Origin: a bacterium
GTDB lineage: Bacteria > Planctomycetota > Planctomycetia > Kolteriales > Kolteriaceae
Length of the DNA stretch: 64,000 bases
Direction: 5' to 3'
NCBI GenBank assembly: GCA_019753235.1
Contig: JAIELF010000019.1
Span: 1 to 64,000, forward strand
Positions within the stretch are counted from its first letter, which is position 1. Each line of letters starts with the position of its first letter. Shown one piece after another: positions 16,843 to 25,799 of the stretch. A model generated the notes under the pieces. That model was not told the origin of the DNA. It ran no database searches and saw only the letters and a list, made by a program, of their open reading frames with translations. The position numbers and the translations under genes were made by a program.

Positions 16843-19800
16843 ATGCGTTTGAGTCTGCTGACGGTATCGATCGGGAACGTCATCCTTCTATTCTCGATGG
16901 CTGCTTCGTCGCATGCCCAAGGGTTGCGGCCCGTGCGAGTCGAATTTCGACCCGGCGACCATCTCTGCATCGTCGGCAATACCTTGGCCGACCGCATGCA
17001 GCATGATGGTTGGCTCGAGGCTCTGTTGCAGGTTCGTTTTCCAAAAGAGCATCTCGTGATTCGCAATCTCGGGTTCTCTGGGGACGAACTCGTGACCCGT
17101 CTCCGTTCCGCCGGCTTCGGTACACCGGACGAGCATTTGTCCTTTTCCAAAGCGGACGTCATCTTTGCATTTTTCGGCTACAACGAATCGTACCGCGATG
17201 CTGCCGGCTTGGAAGCTTTTAAGAAGGAGCTGGCCGACTTCATCACCCACACGTTGGCGCAAAAGTACAACGACAAGACCCCTCCGCGTCTCGTGATCTT
17301 TTCTCCGATCGCCCACGAGAATCTCGGGAACCCGAATCTGTCCGATGGCGTTGCGAATAATCGCCGACTCGAACTCTACACCGCCGCCATGAAAGAGGTC
17401 GCCGCCGCTCAACAAGTTCCCTTTGTCGATCTCTTTCATGCGACCGGCGATCTGTACGAAAAGATTGACGAGCCTCTCACGATCAACGGAATTCATCTCA
17501 ACGAACTCGGGAATCGATATGTCGCGACGCTGATCGATTCGACTCTCTTCGGACCCGCACCGACCGGCGGAATCGACGAGGGATTCGTCGAACAGGTTCG
17601 GGACGCGGTCAAAGAAAAGAACTTCTTCTGGTTCAATCGATACCGAACGACCGACGGCTTCTCGATCTTCGGCGGACGAGCGGATTTGAAGTTCGTCGGC
17701 GGACAAACCAATCGAATCGTCATGCAGCGGGAAATGGAAGTTCTCGATGTAATTACCGCGAACCGCGATCAGCGGGTCTGGGCCGCCGCCGAACGACAGC
17801 CCTTCCAAAACGATGACAACAATACCCCGCCGTTTATTGACGTCAAATCAAATAAACCCGGTGATGGGCCCGGCGGAATCCATCTCTTTCTCGACGGCCA
17901 ACAATCGATCGAGAAGATGACCGTCGCCAAGAACATGAAGGTCAACCTAGTCGCGTCCGAGAAAGAATTCTCCAACATGATCAACCCGGTGCAGATGTCC
18001 TTCGACACCAAAGGTCGGCTCTGGGTGGCGACTTGGAATACCTACCCGCACTGGAAGCCGAAAGAGCAAATGAATGACAAGCTCCTCATTGTGGAGGACG
18101 ATAACAACGACGGTGTTGCCGACCGTGTCAAGACGTTTGCTGATAACCTGCACAATCCGACGGGCTTTGAATTCTGGGGCGGCGGCGTCTTTGTCGCGAT
18201 GGCGCCCGATCTCCTCTTTTTGAAAGATACCGACGGAGACGACAAGGCCGATGTTCGCGTGCGCGTGCTGAGCGGTTTAGATTCCGCCGACACGCATCAT
18301 GCCGCCAACAGTTTTACGCTCGACCCCATGGGAGGGCTCTACTTCCAAGAGGGGACGTTCCATCACACGCAAGTTGAAACACCTTACGGTCCGCCACAGC
18401 GATGCGCCAATGCAGGCGTCTTTCGGTACGTGCCAAGGACGCAGTCGTTCGAAGTGTATGTGACGCACGGCTTCGCCAATCCGCACGGCCACGCCTTCGA
18501 CGCATGGGGCCAGGATTTCATTTTCGACGGAACCGGCTCGCAGCCCTATCACGGAGCCCTCTTTTCCGGCCGACTCGATTTTCCGCAGAAACATCCGAGC
18601 CCGCCGCAGGTCTATCAACAGCGGACCCGCCCTTGCCCCGGCGTCGAAATTCTTTCGAGCCGACATTTCCCCGACGAGCTGCAGGGCAATTTGCTTGTCG
18701 GTAATGTGATTGGATTCCAAGGAATCCTGCAGTACAAGCTCGCCGACGATGGAGCAAGCTTTGCCGGCACCGAAGTCGAGCCGATCGTCGCCTCCACGGA
18801 TCCGAACTTCCGACCTTCCGACTTGGAGATGGGCCCCGACGGAGCTCTCTGGTTCACCGATTGGCAAAACCCCATCATCGGCCACATGCAGCACAACTTG
18901 CGTGATCCGAATCGAGACCGCATTCATGGCCGAATCTATCGAATCACCCATACAGGTCGGCCGACGCTTAAGCCGATCGTCCTGGCGGGAATGCCGATCG
19001 ATCAACTCGTTGCTACTCTTACCGAACCCGAGGACCGAACTCGCTATCGCGCTCGAATTGAACTCTCTGGTCGGCCCTCCGACGAGGTGATTCCGGCCAT
19101 CGAACGCTGGATCGTGTCGCTCGATTCTTCTTCGCCTCCGTTCGAGCGTTATCAATTGGAGGCTCTTTGGATCCAAGCCAGCCACAATCGGCCCAGCATT
19201 TCGCTTCTCGAAAAGGTCTTAGCATCTAAAGATCCGCGAGCCCGGTCCGCCGCCATCAAAGTTCTTTGCTATCACCGCGACAAGGTTCCCAACGCGATCG
19301 ACCGTCTTCGACGTCTGGTGACGGATGACCATCCTCGAGTTCGCTTGGAAGCGATCCGCGCCGCTAGCTTCTTTGACGACGCCCGAGCCGTCTCGGTCGT
19401 CTTGGCCGCCGCCTCGCAGCCTACCGACCGTTTTATCGATTACACACGAACCGAAACCCTTCGAGCGCTCGAACCACTGGTGCGTAAAGCCCTCGTGGAA
19501 GGTGTCACGGTTGATGCCAGTACTGAAGACGCACTCCGCGTGATGCTTCGCAGCGTCAACACGAGTGATCTTTTGGCAGCGCAGCGCAATCGTCTGGTCT
19601 ACGAAGAGCTACTTCTTCGACGGGGCGTCTCAGAGGAGGTTCGTCGGCGTTCCTTGTTCGCATTAGCGGAAGAGACGAAACGGACGCCGGTCGCGACTTG
19701 CTTGGCCGCCATGGACCGAGTGGATGCTCCCGGACCTGACCGAGATGAAGGGGTTGCTTACGAAATTGCTCGGTTGTTGTTGTCGTTTCCTGGTGAGACC

Positions 19801-21819
19801 ATCGCCGCCCAGCGAGATCGCCTCGAAGAGATCGCTCAGAAGGGACTTTTGCCGCTCAATCGCGAAGTCGCGCAGGCAGCCCTCATTGCCGCCGATGGCA
19901 AGATCGATCGGGCGTGGGCAAAGGCATCGACGTCACTAAAGTCGCTTCGCGATATCGTGAACGCGATGCCGTTGATCAAAGACCTTTCTCTACGAAACGA
20001 TCTCTTTGAAAAGTCGGCCCCTTTGCTGACATCGCTTCCCGAATCGCTTTCGGGAGAGAAGGATGATTCAGGAACGATCCGCGGGCGATATGTTCGCGTC
20101 GAGCTTGTCGGCAAGCGAACGCTGACCCTGGCGGAGGTCGAGGTCTACGCTGATGGGCAGAACGTCGCGCGGGCCGGCAAGGCGACGCAAAAGGACACCT
20201 CCAACAACGGCGATGCCGCCCGTGGCATCGATGGCAACACCAGTCCTGAATTCGGTAAGCAGGGTCAAACTCATTCTGCCGAGAACACGCTGAACCCATG
20301 GTGGGAAGTCGATCTCGGCGAGGAGAAGCCGATCGAGACCGTCGTTGTCTTCAATCGCCAGGATGGATTCCTTGGCCGTCGCCTTGATGGTTATTCGGTG
20401 GTGATCCTTGATGCCAACCGCAAAGTCCTCGCTCGACGGGACAACCTTCCTGTGCCCAATCCTGCTGCCAAGATGGAGTTCGGCCAAGGGGATCCCAAAC
20501 GGAGTCTCCGGCGAGCGGCGATGATGGCGCTGGCCTCGGTTCCCGGTCGAGAATCAGCAGCGTTTGCCCTGCTAGCACCCCAGCTATCCGATGAATTGGA
20601 TCGACCCTCCGTGATGGAAGCTCTGCTCAAGATCCCCTCGGCCGCCTGGCCCAAGGATCAAGCCGGGACGATCGCGGCCACGACCCTTGCGTTCCTAAGC
20701 AGCCTACCTGTGACAGAGCGGACGAGTCCTGCCGCTCTCAATGCGCAGCAAGTCGGCGCGACCGCCGCCAGTCTTCTACCTGCCGATGAATCGCGCGCGA
20801 TCGGAAAGAAGCTTCGCGAGTTGGGGGTTAACGTCATTCGCCTTGCCACTATTCCCGACCGTATGCTTTACGACAAAGAGATGATCGTCGTTGAGATGGG
20901 TAAGCCCGTCGAAATCGTCTTCGAGAACACCGACATCATGCCGCACAACTTGGTGATCGGTCGGCCCGGATCGCTCGAAAAGATTGGTATTGCGGGCGAA
21001 CAAATGGCGACAGAGCCCACCGCCGTCGAAAGGCAGTACGTCCCGAAGTCCGATCAAATCTATGTTTCAAGTCGCCTCTTACAGCCTCGCGACCGCCAAC
21101 GAATCTCTTTTATTGGCCCGCGCGAAGCAGGCGTCTTTCCGTTTGTGTGCACGTATCCCGGCCATTGGCGGCGTATGTATGGCTCGATGTATGTCGTCCC
21201 CGACATGGAAGCTTATCTGGCCCAGCCGGAATCGTACTTAGCTTCGCAACAGATCAAACCCGTGGACGAACTCCTTCAGTTCACCAAGCCGCGACAGGAA
21301 TGGAAGCTCGATGACCTGGCTCCGAGCCTCGCGGATCTCTCCAAGTCTCGATCCTTCACCACGGGCAAGCAAGTGTTTCAATCCGCCAACTGCGTCGCAT
21401 GCCATCGTCTTCAAGGCGCGGGCTACGAGATCGGTCCCGATCTTGCCAAGATCGATCCCAAGCAGACCCCGGCGGACATCCTAAAAAGCATGTTGATTCC
21501 ATCCGACAAGATCGACCCCAAGTTTGCCACACAGGTGATCGAACTCGAATCAGGCAACGTGGTGACGGGATTGATCACCGAGGAAAACGACGAGATCATC
21601 AAGATCGTCGAGAACCCTCTCACCAAGTCCGACCCCAAGGTGATTCGAAAATCGGAGATTGAAAGCCGACAAGCCTCGGCCACGTCGATCATGCCGCTCG
21701 GGATGGTGGATCGGCTCACACGAGAGGAGATCCTCGATCTATTGGCCTACGTTGCCGCCGGCGGCAAAGAGGATCACCCCATCTATGCCGAGGGTCACCA
21801 CCAGCACGGCGGCCATTGA
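16843..21819 (+). CDS. Giant PVC-type haem-binding protein (SGNH-like / propeller / HEAT / discoidin-like / azurin-like / cytochrome c)
   Basis: 1658 residues from the ATG at 16843, which opens a signal peptide ending at SHAQG; an ATG seven codons earlier is possible. Order: SGNH/GDSL-like domain (about 25-240) in which the usual Ser of block I is replaced (VGNTLADR), but FGYNES and NGIHLNELG remain; membrane-bound-dehydrogenase-type beta-propeller (about 350-700); HEAT-like helices (about 720-1060); a discoidin-like sandwich (about 1080-1210); a cupredoxin with azurin ligand spacing (His1368, Cys1436, His1441, Met1445); and a terminal cytochrome c with CVACH (1517-1521). It is likely a periplasmic oxidoreductase passing electrons from substrate via copper to haem. 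Substrate unknown; polysaccharide breakdown is a common guess for the family. Confidence 0.88.
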   Translation: MRLSLLTVSIGNVILLFSMAASSHAQGLRPVRVEFRPGDHLCIVGNTLADRMQHDGWLEALLQVRFPKEHLVIRNLGFSGDELVTRLRSAGFGTPDEHLSFSKADVIFAFFGYNESYRDAAGLEAFKKELADFITHTLAQKYNDKTPPRLVIFSPIAHENLGNPNLSDGVANNRRLELYTAAMKEVAAAQQVPFVDLFHATGDLYEKIDEPLTINGIHLNELGNRYVATLIDSTLFGPAPTGGIDEGFVEQVRDAVKEKNFFWFNRYRTTDGFSIFGGRADLKFVGGQTNRIVMQREMEVLDVITANRDQRVWAAAERQPFQNDDNNTPPFIDVKSNKPGDGPGGIHLFLDGQQSIEKMTVAKNMKVNLVASEKEFSNMINPVQMSFDTKGRLWVATWNTYPHWKPKEQMNDKLLIVEDDNNDGVADRVKTFADNLHNPTGFEFWGGGVFVAMAPDLLFLKDTDGDDKADVRVRVLSGLDSADTHHAANSFTLDPMGGLYFQEGTFHHTQVETPYGPPQRCANAGVFRYVPRTQSFEVYVTHGFANPHGHAFDAWGQDFIFDGTGSQPYHGALFSGRLDFPQKHPSPPQVYQQRTRPCPGVEILSSRHFPDELQGNLLVGNVIGFQGILQYKLADDGASFAGTEVEPIVASTDPNFRPSDLEMGPDGALWFTDWQNPIIGHMQHNLRDPNRDRIHGRIYRITHTGRPTLKPIVLAGMPIDQLVATLTEPEDRTRYRARIELSGRPSDEVIPAIERWIVSLDSSSPPFERYQLEALWIQASHNRPSISLLEKVLASKDPRARSAAIKVLCYHRDKVPNAIDRLRRLVTDDHPRVRLEAIRAASFFDDARAVSVVLAAASQPTDRFIDYTRTETLRALEPLVRKALVEGVTVDASTEDALRVMLRSVNTSDLLAAQRNRLVYEELLLRRGVSEEVRRRSLFALAEETKRTPVATCLAAMDRVDAPGPDRDEGVAYEIARLLLSFPGETIAAQRDRLEEIAQKGLLPLNREVAQAALIAADGKIDRAWAKASTSLKSLRDIVNAMPLIKDLSLRNDLFEKSAPLLTSLPESLSGEKDDSGTIRGRYVRVELVGKRTLTLAEVEVYADGQNVARAGKATQKDTSNNGDAARGIDGNTSPEFGKQGQTHSAENTLNPWWEVDLGEEKPIETVVVFNRQDGFLGRRLDGYSVVILDANRKVLARRDNLPVPNPAAKMEFGQGDPKRSLRRAAMMALASVPGRESAAFALLAPQLSDELDRPSVMEALLKIPSAAWPKDQAGTIAATTLAFLSSLPVTERTSPAALNAQQVGATAASLLPADESRAIGKKLRELGVNVIRLATIPDRMLYDKEMIVVEMGKPVEIVFENTDIMPHNLVIGRPGSLEKIGIAGEQMATEPTAVERQYVPKSDQIYVSSRLLQPRDRQRISFIGPREAGVFPFVCTYPGHWRRMYGSMYVVPDMEAYLAQPESYLASQQIKPVDELLQFTKPRQEWKLDDLAPSLADLSKSRSFTTGKQVFQSANCVACHRLQGAGYEIGPDLAKIDPKQTPADILKSMLIPSDKIDPKFATQVIELESGNVVTGLITEENDEIIKIVENPLTKSDPKVIRKSEIESRQASATSIMPLGMVDRLTREEILDLLAYVAAGGKEDHPIYAEGHHQHGGH

Positions 21820-21853
21820 TCCATCGGCGAAAACATCATGAATACCAGGGGGG

Positions 21854-21878
21854 CCCTCGTTAGTCGGGGGCACCTTTT
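21854..21878 (+). terminator. Possible terminator after the PVC mosaic gene
   Basis: CCCTCG (21854-21859) pairs with CGGGGG (21865-21870), one G-U pair included, and is followed four bases later by TTTT. It is 35 bases after the stop codon. Confidence 0.4.
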
Positions 21879-21939
21879 CTGTTGATAAATCGACTCGGCG
21901 AAGGTGTACTTGACCCCGAATCCGCCTCTGACCATAATG

Positions 21940-21953
21940 TGAATCATGATTCA
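21940..21953. promoter_or_regulatory. Perfect 14-bp palindrome, candidate operator
   Basis: TGAATCATGATTCA is a perfect palindrome 30 bases before the esterase start and inside the likely promoter region of the four-gene operon. The operon encodes its own TetR regulator, so this is the obvious candidate binding site. Confidence 0.5.
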
Positions 21954-21982
21954 TGTTTGGACAGCAGAGGGATCAAAGGGCG

Positions 21983-22861
21983 ATGCCGAACCGGATGACA
22001 CTTGTTTGGACGCTGGTGGCTGTCACGGGCACCATTGCTTCTGGACTGCATGCCCATGAAGAAGATCTCGGGCCCGATTCAGAGCGAAAAAAGGATGTTC
22101 CGCGCGGCACCGTCACCGAGAGAGACTTTACCAGCACGAAAGTCTATCCCGGCACCTATCGGAAGTACTGGGTCTACGTCCCTGTCCAATACACCAAAGA
22201 GAAGCCCGCTTGTGTGATGGTGTTTCAGGATGGTTTTCAGTACGTGATGGAAATGGGCGCGCGAGCGCCGATCGTCTTTGATAATCTCATCCATCAAAAG
22301 GAAATGCCGATCACCATTGGGATCTTCGTCAATCCGGGGGTCTTCCCTGTCGGATCGGATCGCCCCAAGCAAGAGAGCAATCGAAGCGTCGAGTACGACA
22401 CTCTCAGCGATCAATACGCTCGGTTCATACTCGAAGAGATTCTTCCCGATGTGGCCAAGGATTACAACCTGACGCAGAACCCAGAAGGTCGCGCGATCGC
22501 GGGATTAAGTTCCGGCGGAATCTGTTCCTTCACCGTCGCGTGGGAACGCCCCGACGCCTTTGGGAAGGTTGTCAGCCACATAGGTAGCTTCACCAATATT
22601 CGCGGCGGACACGTTTACCCTGCCCTTATTCGTAAGACGCCGAAGAAGCCGATCCGCATTTACTTGCAGGATGGTTCGGGCGATCTCGACAATTCTCACG
22701 GCAACTGGCCACTCGCCAATCAAGAGATGGCCGCCGCCCTGCGTTTTGCTGGCTACGACTATCAATTCGTATACGGCTCGGGGGGGCACAACATCAAGCA
22801 CGGGGCGGCCCTTTTGCCGGAAACCCTTCGGTGGTTATGGCGAGATTATCCCAAGGAGTAG
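21983..22861 (+). CDS. Exported esterase, alpha/beta hydrolase (enterochelin-esterase-like)
   Basis: 292 residues from the ATG at 21983 (signal peptide to about LHAHEE; an ATG ten codons earlier lacks a better site). The nucleophile elbow is GLSSGG, an acid is likely in LQDGSGDLDN, and the His in GSGGHNIKHG completes the triad. CVMVFQDGFQYV and IGIFVNPG are typical of the esterase D/Fes-like group that planctomycetes have in many copies. Substrate unknown: carbohydrate esters are plausible. It is first of a tight operon, 13 bases before the TetR gene. Confidence 0.85.
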   Translation: MPNRMTLVWTLVAVTGTIASGLHAHEEDLGPDSERKKDVPRGTVTERDFTSTKVYPGTYRKYWVYVPVQYTKEKPACVMVFQDGFQYVMEMGARAPIVFDNLIHQKEMPITIGIFVNPGVFPVGSDRPKQESNRSVEYDTLSDQYARFILEEILPDVAKDYNLTQNPEGRAIAGLSSGGICSFTVAWERPDAFGKVVSHIGSFTNIRGGHVYPALIRKTPKKPIRIYLQDGSGDLDNSHGNWPLANQEMAAALRFAGYDYQFVYGSGGHNIKHGAALLPETLRWLWRDYPKE

Positions 22862-22874
22862 AATCGCAGGGCTT

Positions 22875-23594
22875 ATGATTCGCTGGCAACACTCCACATC
22901 GACAACGACACCCAAACAAGCTCGAAGCCAAGCGCGCCTAGAACGCATTCTTGATGCGGCCGAGCATGTCTTCGCTCGCGTTGGATTCGAATCCGCATCG
23001 ATCGCGCAGATTATGCGGCGGGCTAAGTCATCCGTCGGTGTCTTTTATCAGCGATTCCAATCTAAAGAAGAACTCTTTGGCGCCGTCGTCCAGCGATTCA
23101 CCGACCAAGCGATCAATACCGCCGACGAACTTTTTACGTCGGCACAATATCGACCGACGACTCCCACGGAATTGCTTCCACAGGTCATGCCATTGCTCGT
23201 CTCGGTCTATCGCGAAAGACGCGGATTACTTCGCGCGATCTTGCTTCGTGCCAGCGTCGATCCTTCTATTCATGCCCAAGCACACCGGGCTGAAAGGCAC
23301 ATCGAGCAGCATTTGGAGCGATTGATTTTTCCAGAGGGAAATAGATCACCCGACCGACGAACTCTCTTTCGACTCGCTTACCAGATGCTCCGCAGCGCGC
23401 TGAACACCATGATTTTGTTTGATGTTCCGGAGAAAGCGGGACTCCATCTGGATGATCCAGATCTTGAACGACATCTCACTCTCGCATTTCTTCGATTGAT
23501 CGGAGAGAGGTGTCGCGATTTGTCTTTTTCGGAGAAAAGACCCTCCGCACGCCAACCCAACGATCGACTCTCGTTTAAAAGGAGATCCTCATGA
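22875..23594 (+). CDS. TetR family transcriptional regulator
   Basis: 239 residues from the ATG at 22875. The N-terminal helix-turn-helix is canonical: RILDAAEHVFARVGFESASIAQIMRRAKSSVGVFYQRFQSKEELF. The C-terminal ligand domain is unassigned, as usual for the family. Its last bases are shared with the ATG of the DUF962 gene (ATGA overlap), so the two are translationally coupled. Likely a repressor of its own operon, acting at the palindrome at 21940-21953. Confidence 0.9.
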   Translation: MIRWQHSTSTTTPKQARSQARLERILDAAEHVFARVGFESASIAQIMRRAKSSVGVFYQRFQSKEELFGAVVQRFTDQAINTADELFTSAQYRPTTPTELLPQVMPLLVSVYRERRGLLRAILLRASVDPSIHAQAHRAERHIEQHLERLIFPEGNRSPDRRTLFRLAYQMLRSALNTMILFDVPEKAGLHLDDPDLERHLTLAFLRLIGERCRDLSFSEKRPSARQPNDRLSFKRRSS

Positions 23595-24076
23595 GTGCCT
23601 CCGTTACCGCACCGTCCAGCAATAGGTTTGTCGCCTATCTCATGGACTACGCCTCGTATCACAAAACGCCCGGCAACAAGATGACGCATCATGTCGGGAT
23701 TCCGATCATTGTGGTGGCGATCGCCGGCGCCCTGGCAAAAGTTGTTCTCGGCGACGATCTGGTTCCGGGTTGGATTGGGCTGGATCTTGGCCTGGTCGGT
23801 TGGGTTGCCGCCACTTGCTGGTATCTTTGGCTCGATCCGAAGATCGGCGTTCCCAGTAGCCTATGCTTGCTCGCCTGTTACCTGATTGGAAAGCAAGCCC
23901 CTCTTTGGTTGTGCGCCGTTCTCTTTGTTGCTGGATGGATCATTCAGTTCATCGGGCACATTAAGTATGAGCACAATCGACCCGCCTTCTATAAGAACCT
24001 GGAACACCTCTTGATCGGGCCGGTCTGGATCTTTGGCGCTTGGTTCCGCTTCATCCCCAAGCAATTGCTACACTAG
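23591..24076 (+). CDS. DUF962/Mpo1-like membrane protein
   Basis: 161 residues. The family signature is visible at the N-terminus (YASYHKTPGNKMTHHVGIPI) and C-terminus (FIGHIKYEHNRPAFYKNLEHLLIGPVW), whose histidines would bind iron; four hydrophobic helices lie between them. The yeast relative Mpo1 is an Fe(II) dioxygenase that shortens 2-hydroxy fatty acids; the same chemistry is plausible but not shown here. A full AAGGAG lies eight bases before the ATG, which overlaps the TetR stop. Confidence 0.85.
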   Translation: MSASVTAPSSNRFVAYLMDYASYHKTPGNKMTHHVGIPIIVVAIAGALAKVVLGDDLVPGWIGLDLGLVGWVAATCWYLWLDPKIGVPSSLCLLACYLIGKQAPLWLCAVLFVAGWIIQFIGHIKYEHNRPAFYKNLEHLLIGPVWIFGAWFRFIPKQLLH

Positions 24077-24108
24077 GCCCCGAAAAATCATTGTTAAGGA
24101 GTCGGATC

Positions 24109-25779
24109 GTGAGAAACGCCGTCAACATGCTGGGATGGAACATTCTCTTCCTCTGCACAACTTCGCTCGCGGCCGACCCTCTTTCCTTGCACACTCGTTT
24201 GCGAATGGAGACGTCGCCCGGCAGCGGGCGATTTCACACCGTATCAGGAAAGGAGGCTTGGGACCCCACGAAGACGGCGATCGTTATCTGCGACATGTGG
24301 GATAAGCATTGGTGCGCGGGGGCGACGCGTCGTGTTGCCGAGATGGCGCCTCGCATGAACGATGTCCTCACCGCCGCCCGCGAGAAGGGCGTCCTCATCA
24401 TTCATTGCCCCAGCGACACGATGGCCTTTTACAAGAGCGCCCCACAAAGAGAACTAGCGCGGGTGGCTCCGAAGGTGGCCGGTCATTCACCGATCCCGGA
24501 TCGCTGCACTCTCTCATGGAAAAACGAACCCGCTCTTCCGATCGATTTCTCTGACGATGGTTGTGACTGTACGCCGACGTGCCAGCACGGCTCACCCTGG
24601 ACGCGACAGATTGATGTCCTCAAGATCATGCCCGAAGACGTGATCACGGACTCGGCCGAGGCTTATTACTGTATGCGGCAGCGCGGCATCGAGAACGTCA
24701 TCATCATGGGCGTGCATACCAATATCTGCGTTCTGGGCCGCCCATTCGGAATTCGGCAGATGGTCAAACAAGGCCAGCGAGTTCTGTTGATGAGAGATCT
24801 CACCGACACCATGTATAACTCTCGATCCTCTCCTTTTGTGAGTCATTTCACCGGCACCGACCTGGTGATTGAACACATCGAGAAATACTGGTGTCCCACG
24901 ATCACCAGCACCGATTTTCTGGTCGGCGTTCCTCATCGTTTTCAAGAAGACAAACGACCCCATCTTGCGGTGATCATGGCCGAGGATGAATACGACACTG
25001 CTCGCACGCTGCCGGAATGGACGCTTCGCGACCTAGGAAAAGATTTTAAGCTGAGCTATCTGTACTCCGACGACGCTAGTCCTAATGATCTTCGCGGCAT
25101 GGAGATCCTGGACGAAGCAGATGTTGCCCTGATCAGCGTTCGCCGACGATTCCCTACCCGCGAACAACTCGCGCCGCTTCGCCGATTTGTATCTCAAGGA
25201 AAGCCCTTGGTCGGAATCCGGACCGCCAGTCACGCCTTCGCGTCACGCGATCCTTCGCAGATTCCTGCTGGGCGAGATTCGTGGCCCGAGTTTGATGCAC
25301 AGGTTTTCGGGGGTCATTACACGAATCATCACGGCAACAAAGGAGAGCCTAAGACTTTCGTTCAGATCGTCCTAGGTCAGCAGAAGCACCCTATTCTGCA
25401 CGATGTATCGAGCGATGAATTTGCCGTCCCGTCTTGGCTCTACAAGACATCGCCCGTGGATCCGAAGGCGACCATTCTCATGATGGGTCGAGTCGAGAAG
25501 AGAGATCCTGCCGAGCCTGTTGCGTGGACGTTCGTCCGCGCCGACGGCGGAAGATCGTTTTACACTTCGCTTGGGCACAAGGACGATCTTACCATCCCAA
25601 GCGTTCGACGAATGCTGGTCAATGGAATCTATTGGGCTGCAAGTTTACCTGTGCCGACCTCGCTTCGAGACCCTAAAGCGTCGACGCTCCACTCGCCCGT
25701 TCGATCTCCCATCGAGAGCCTTCTCCGGCAAGTCCGTGGCCGACTCGAAGAGAAAAGTGTTCCGCAAAACACTCCATAG
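24109..25779 (+). CDS. Exported fusion: isochorismatase-like cysteine hydrolase plus ThuA-like domain
   Basis: 556 residues from a GTG at 24109 (AAGGAG eight bases upstream), opening a signal peptide to about SLAADP. The first domain (about 45-265) is isochorismatase-like: catalytic Asp in VICDMWDKHWC and nucleophile Cys in IMGVHTNICVLGRPFG. It carries a Cys-rich insertion (DGCDCTPTCQHG). The second domain (about 285-510) is ThuA-like, a class I glutamine-amidotransferase-like fold: VALISVRRRF, RRFVSQGKPLVGIRTASHAF, GGHYTNHHG, FYTSLGH. Both domains are common in secreted planctomycete proteins. Fourth and last gene of the esterase operon. Substrate unknown. Confidence 0.85.
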   Translation: MRNAVNMLGWNILFLCTTSLAADPLSLHTRLRMETSPGSGRFHTVSGKEAWDPTKTAIVICDMWDKHWCAGATRRVAEMAPRMNDVLTAAREKGVLIIHCPSDTMAFYKSAPQRELARVAPKVAGHSPIPDRCTLSWKNEPALPIDFSDDGCDCTPTCQHGSPWTRQIDVLKIMPEDVITDSAEAYYCMRQRGIENVIIMGVHTNICVLGRPFGIRQMVKQGQRVLLMRDLTDTMYNSRSSPFVSHFTGTDLVIEHIEKYWCPTITSTDFLVGVPHRFQEDKRPHLAVIMAEDEYDTARTLPEWTLRDLGKDFKLSYLYSDDASPNDLRGMEILDEADVALISVRRRFPTREQLAPLRRFVSQGKPLVGIRTASHAFASRDPSQIPAGRDSWPEFDAQVFGGHYTNHHGNKGEPKTFVQIVLGQQKHPILHDVSSDEFAVPSWLYKTSPVDPKATILMMGRVEKRDPAEPVAWTFVRADGGRSFYTSLGHKDDLTIPSVRRMLVNGIYWAASLPVPTSLRDPKASTLHSPVRSPIESLLRQVRGRLEEKSVPQNTP

Positions 25780-25799
25780 GCAACTTAAACGGGGCGATC

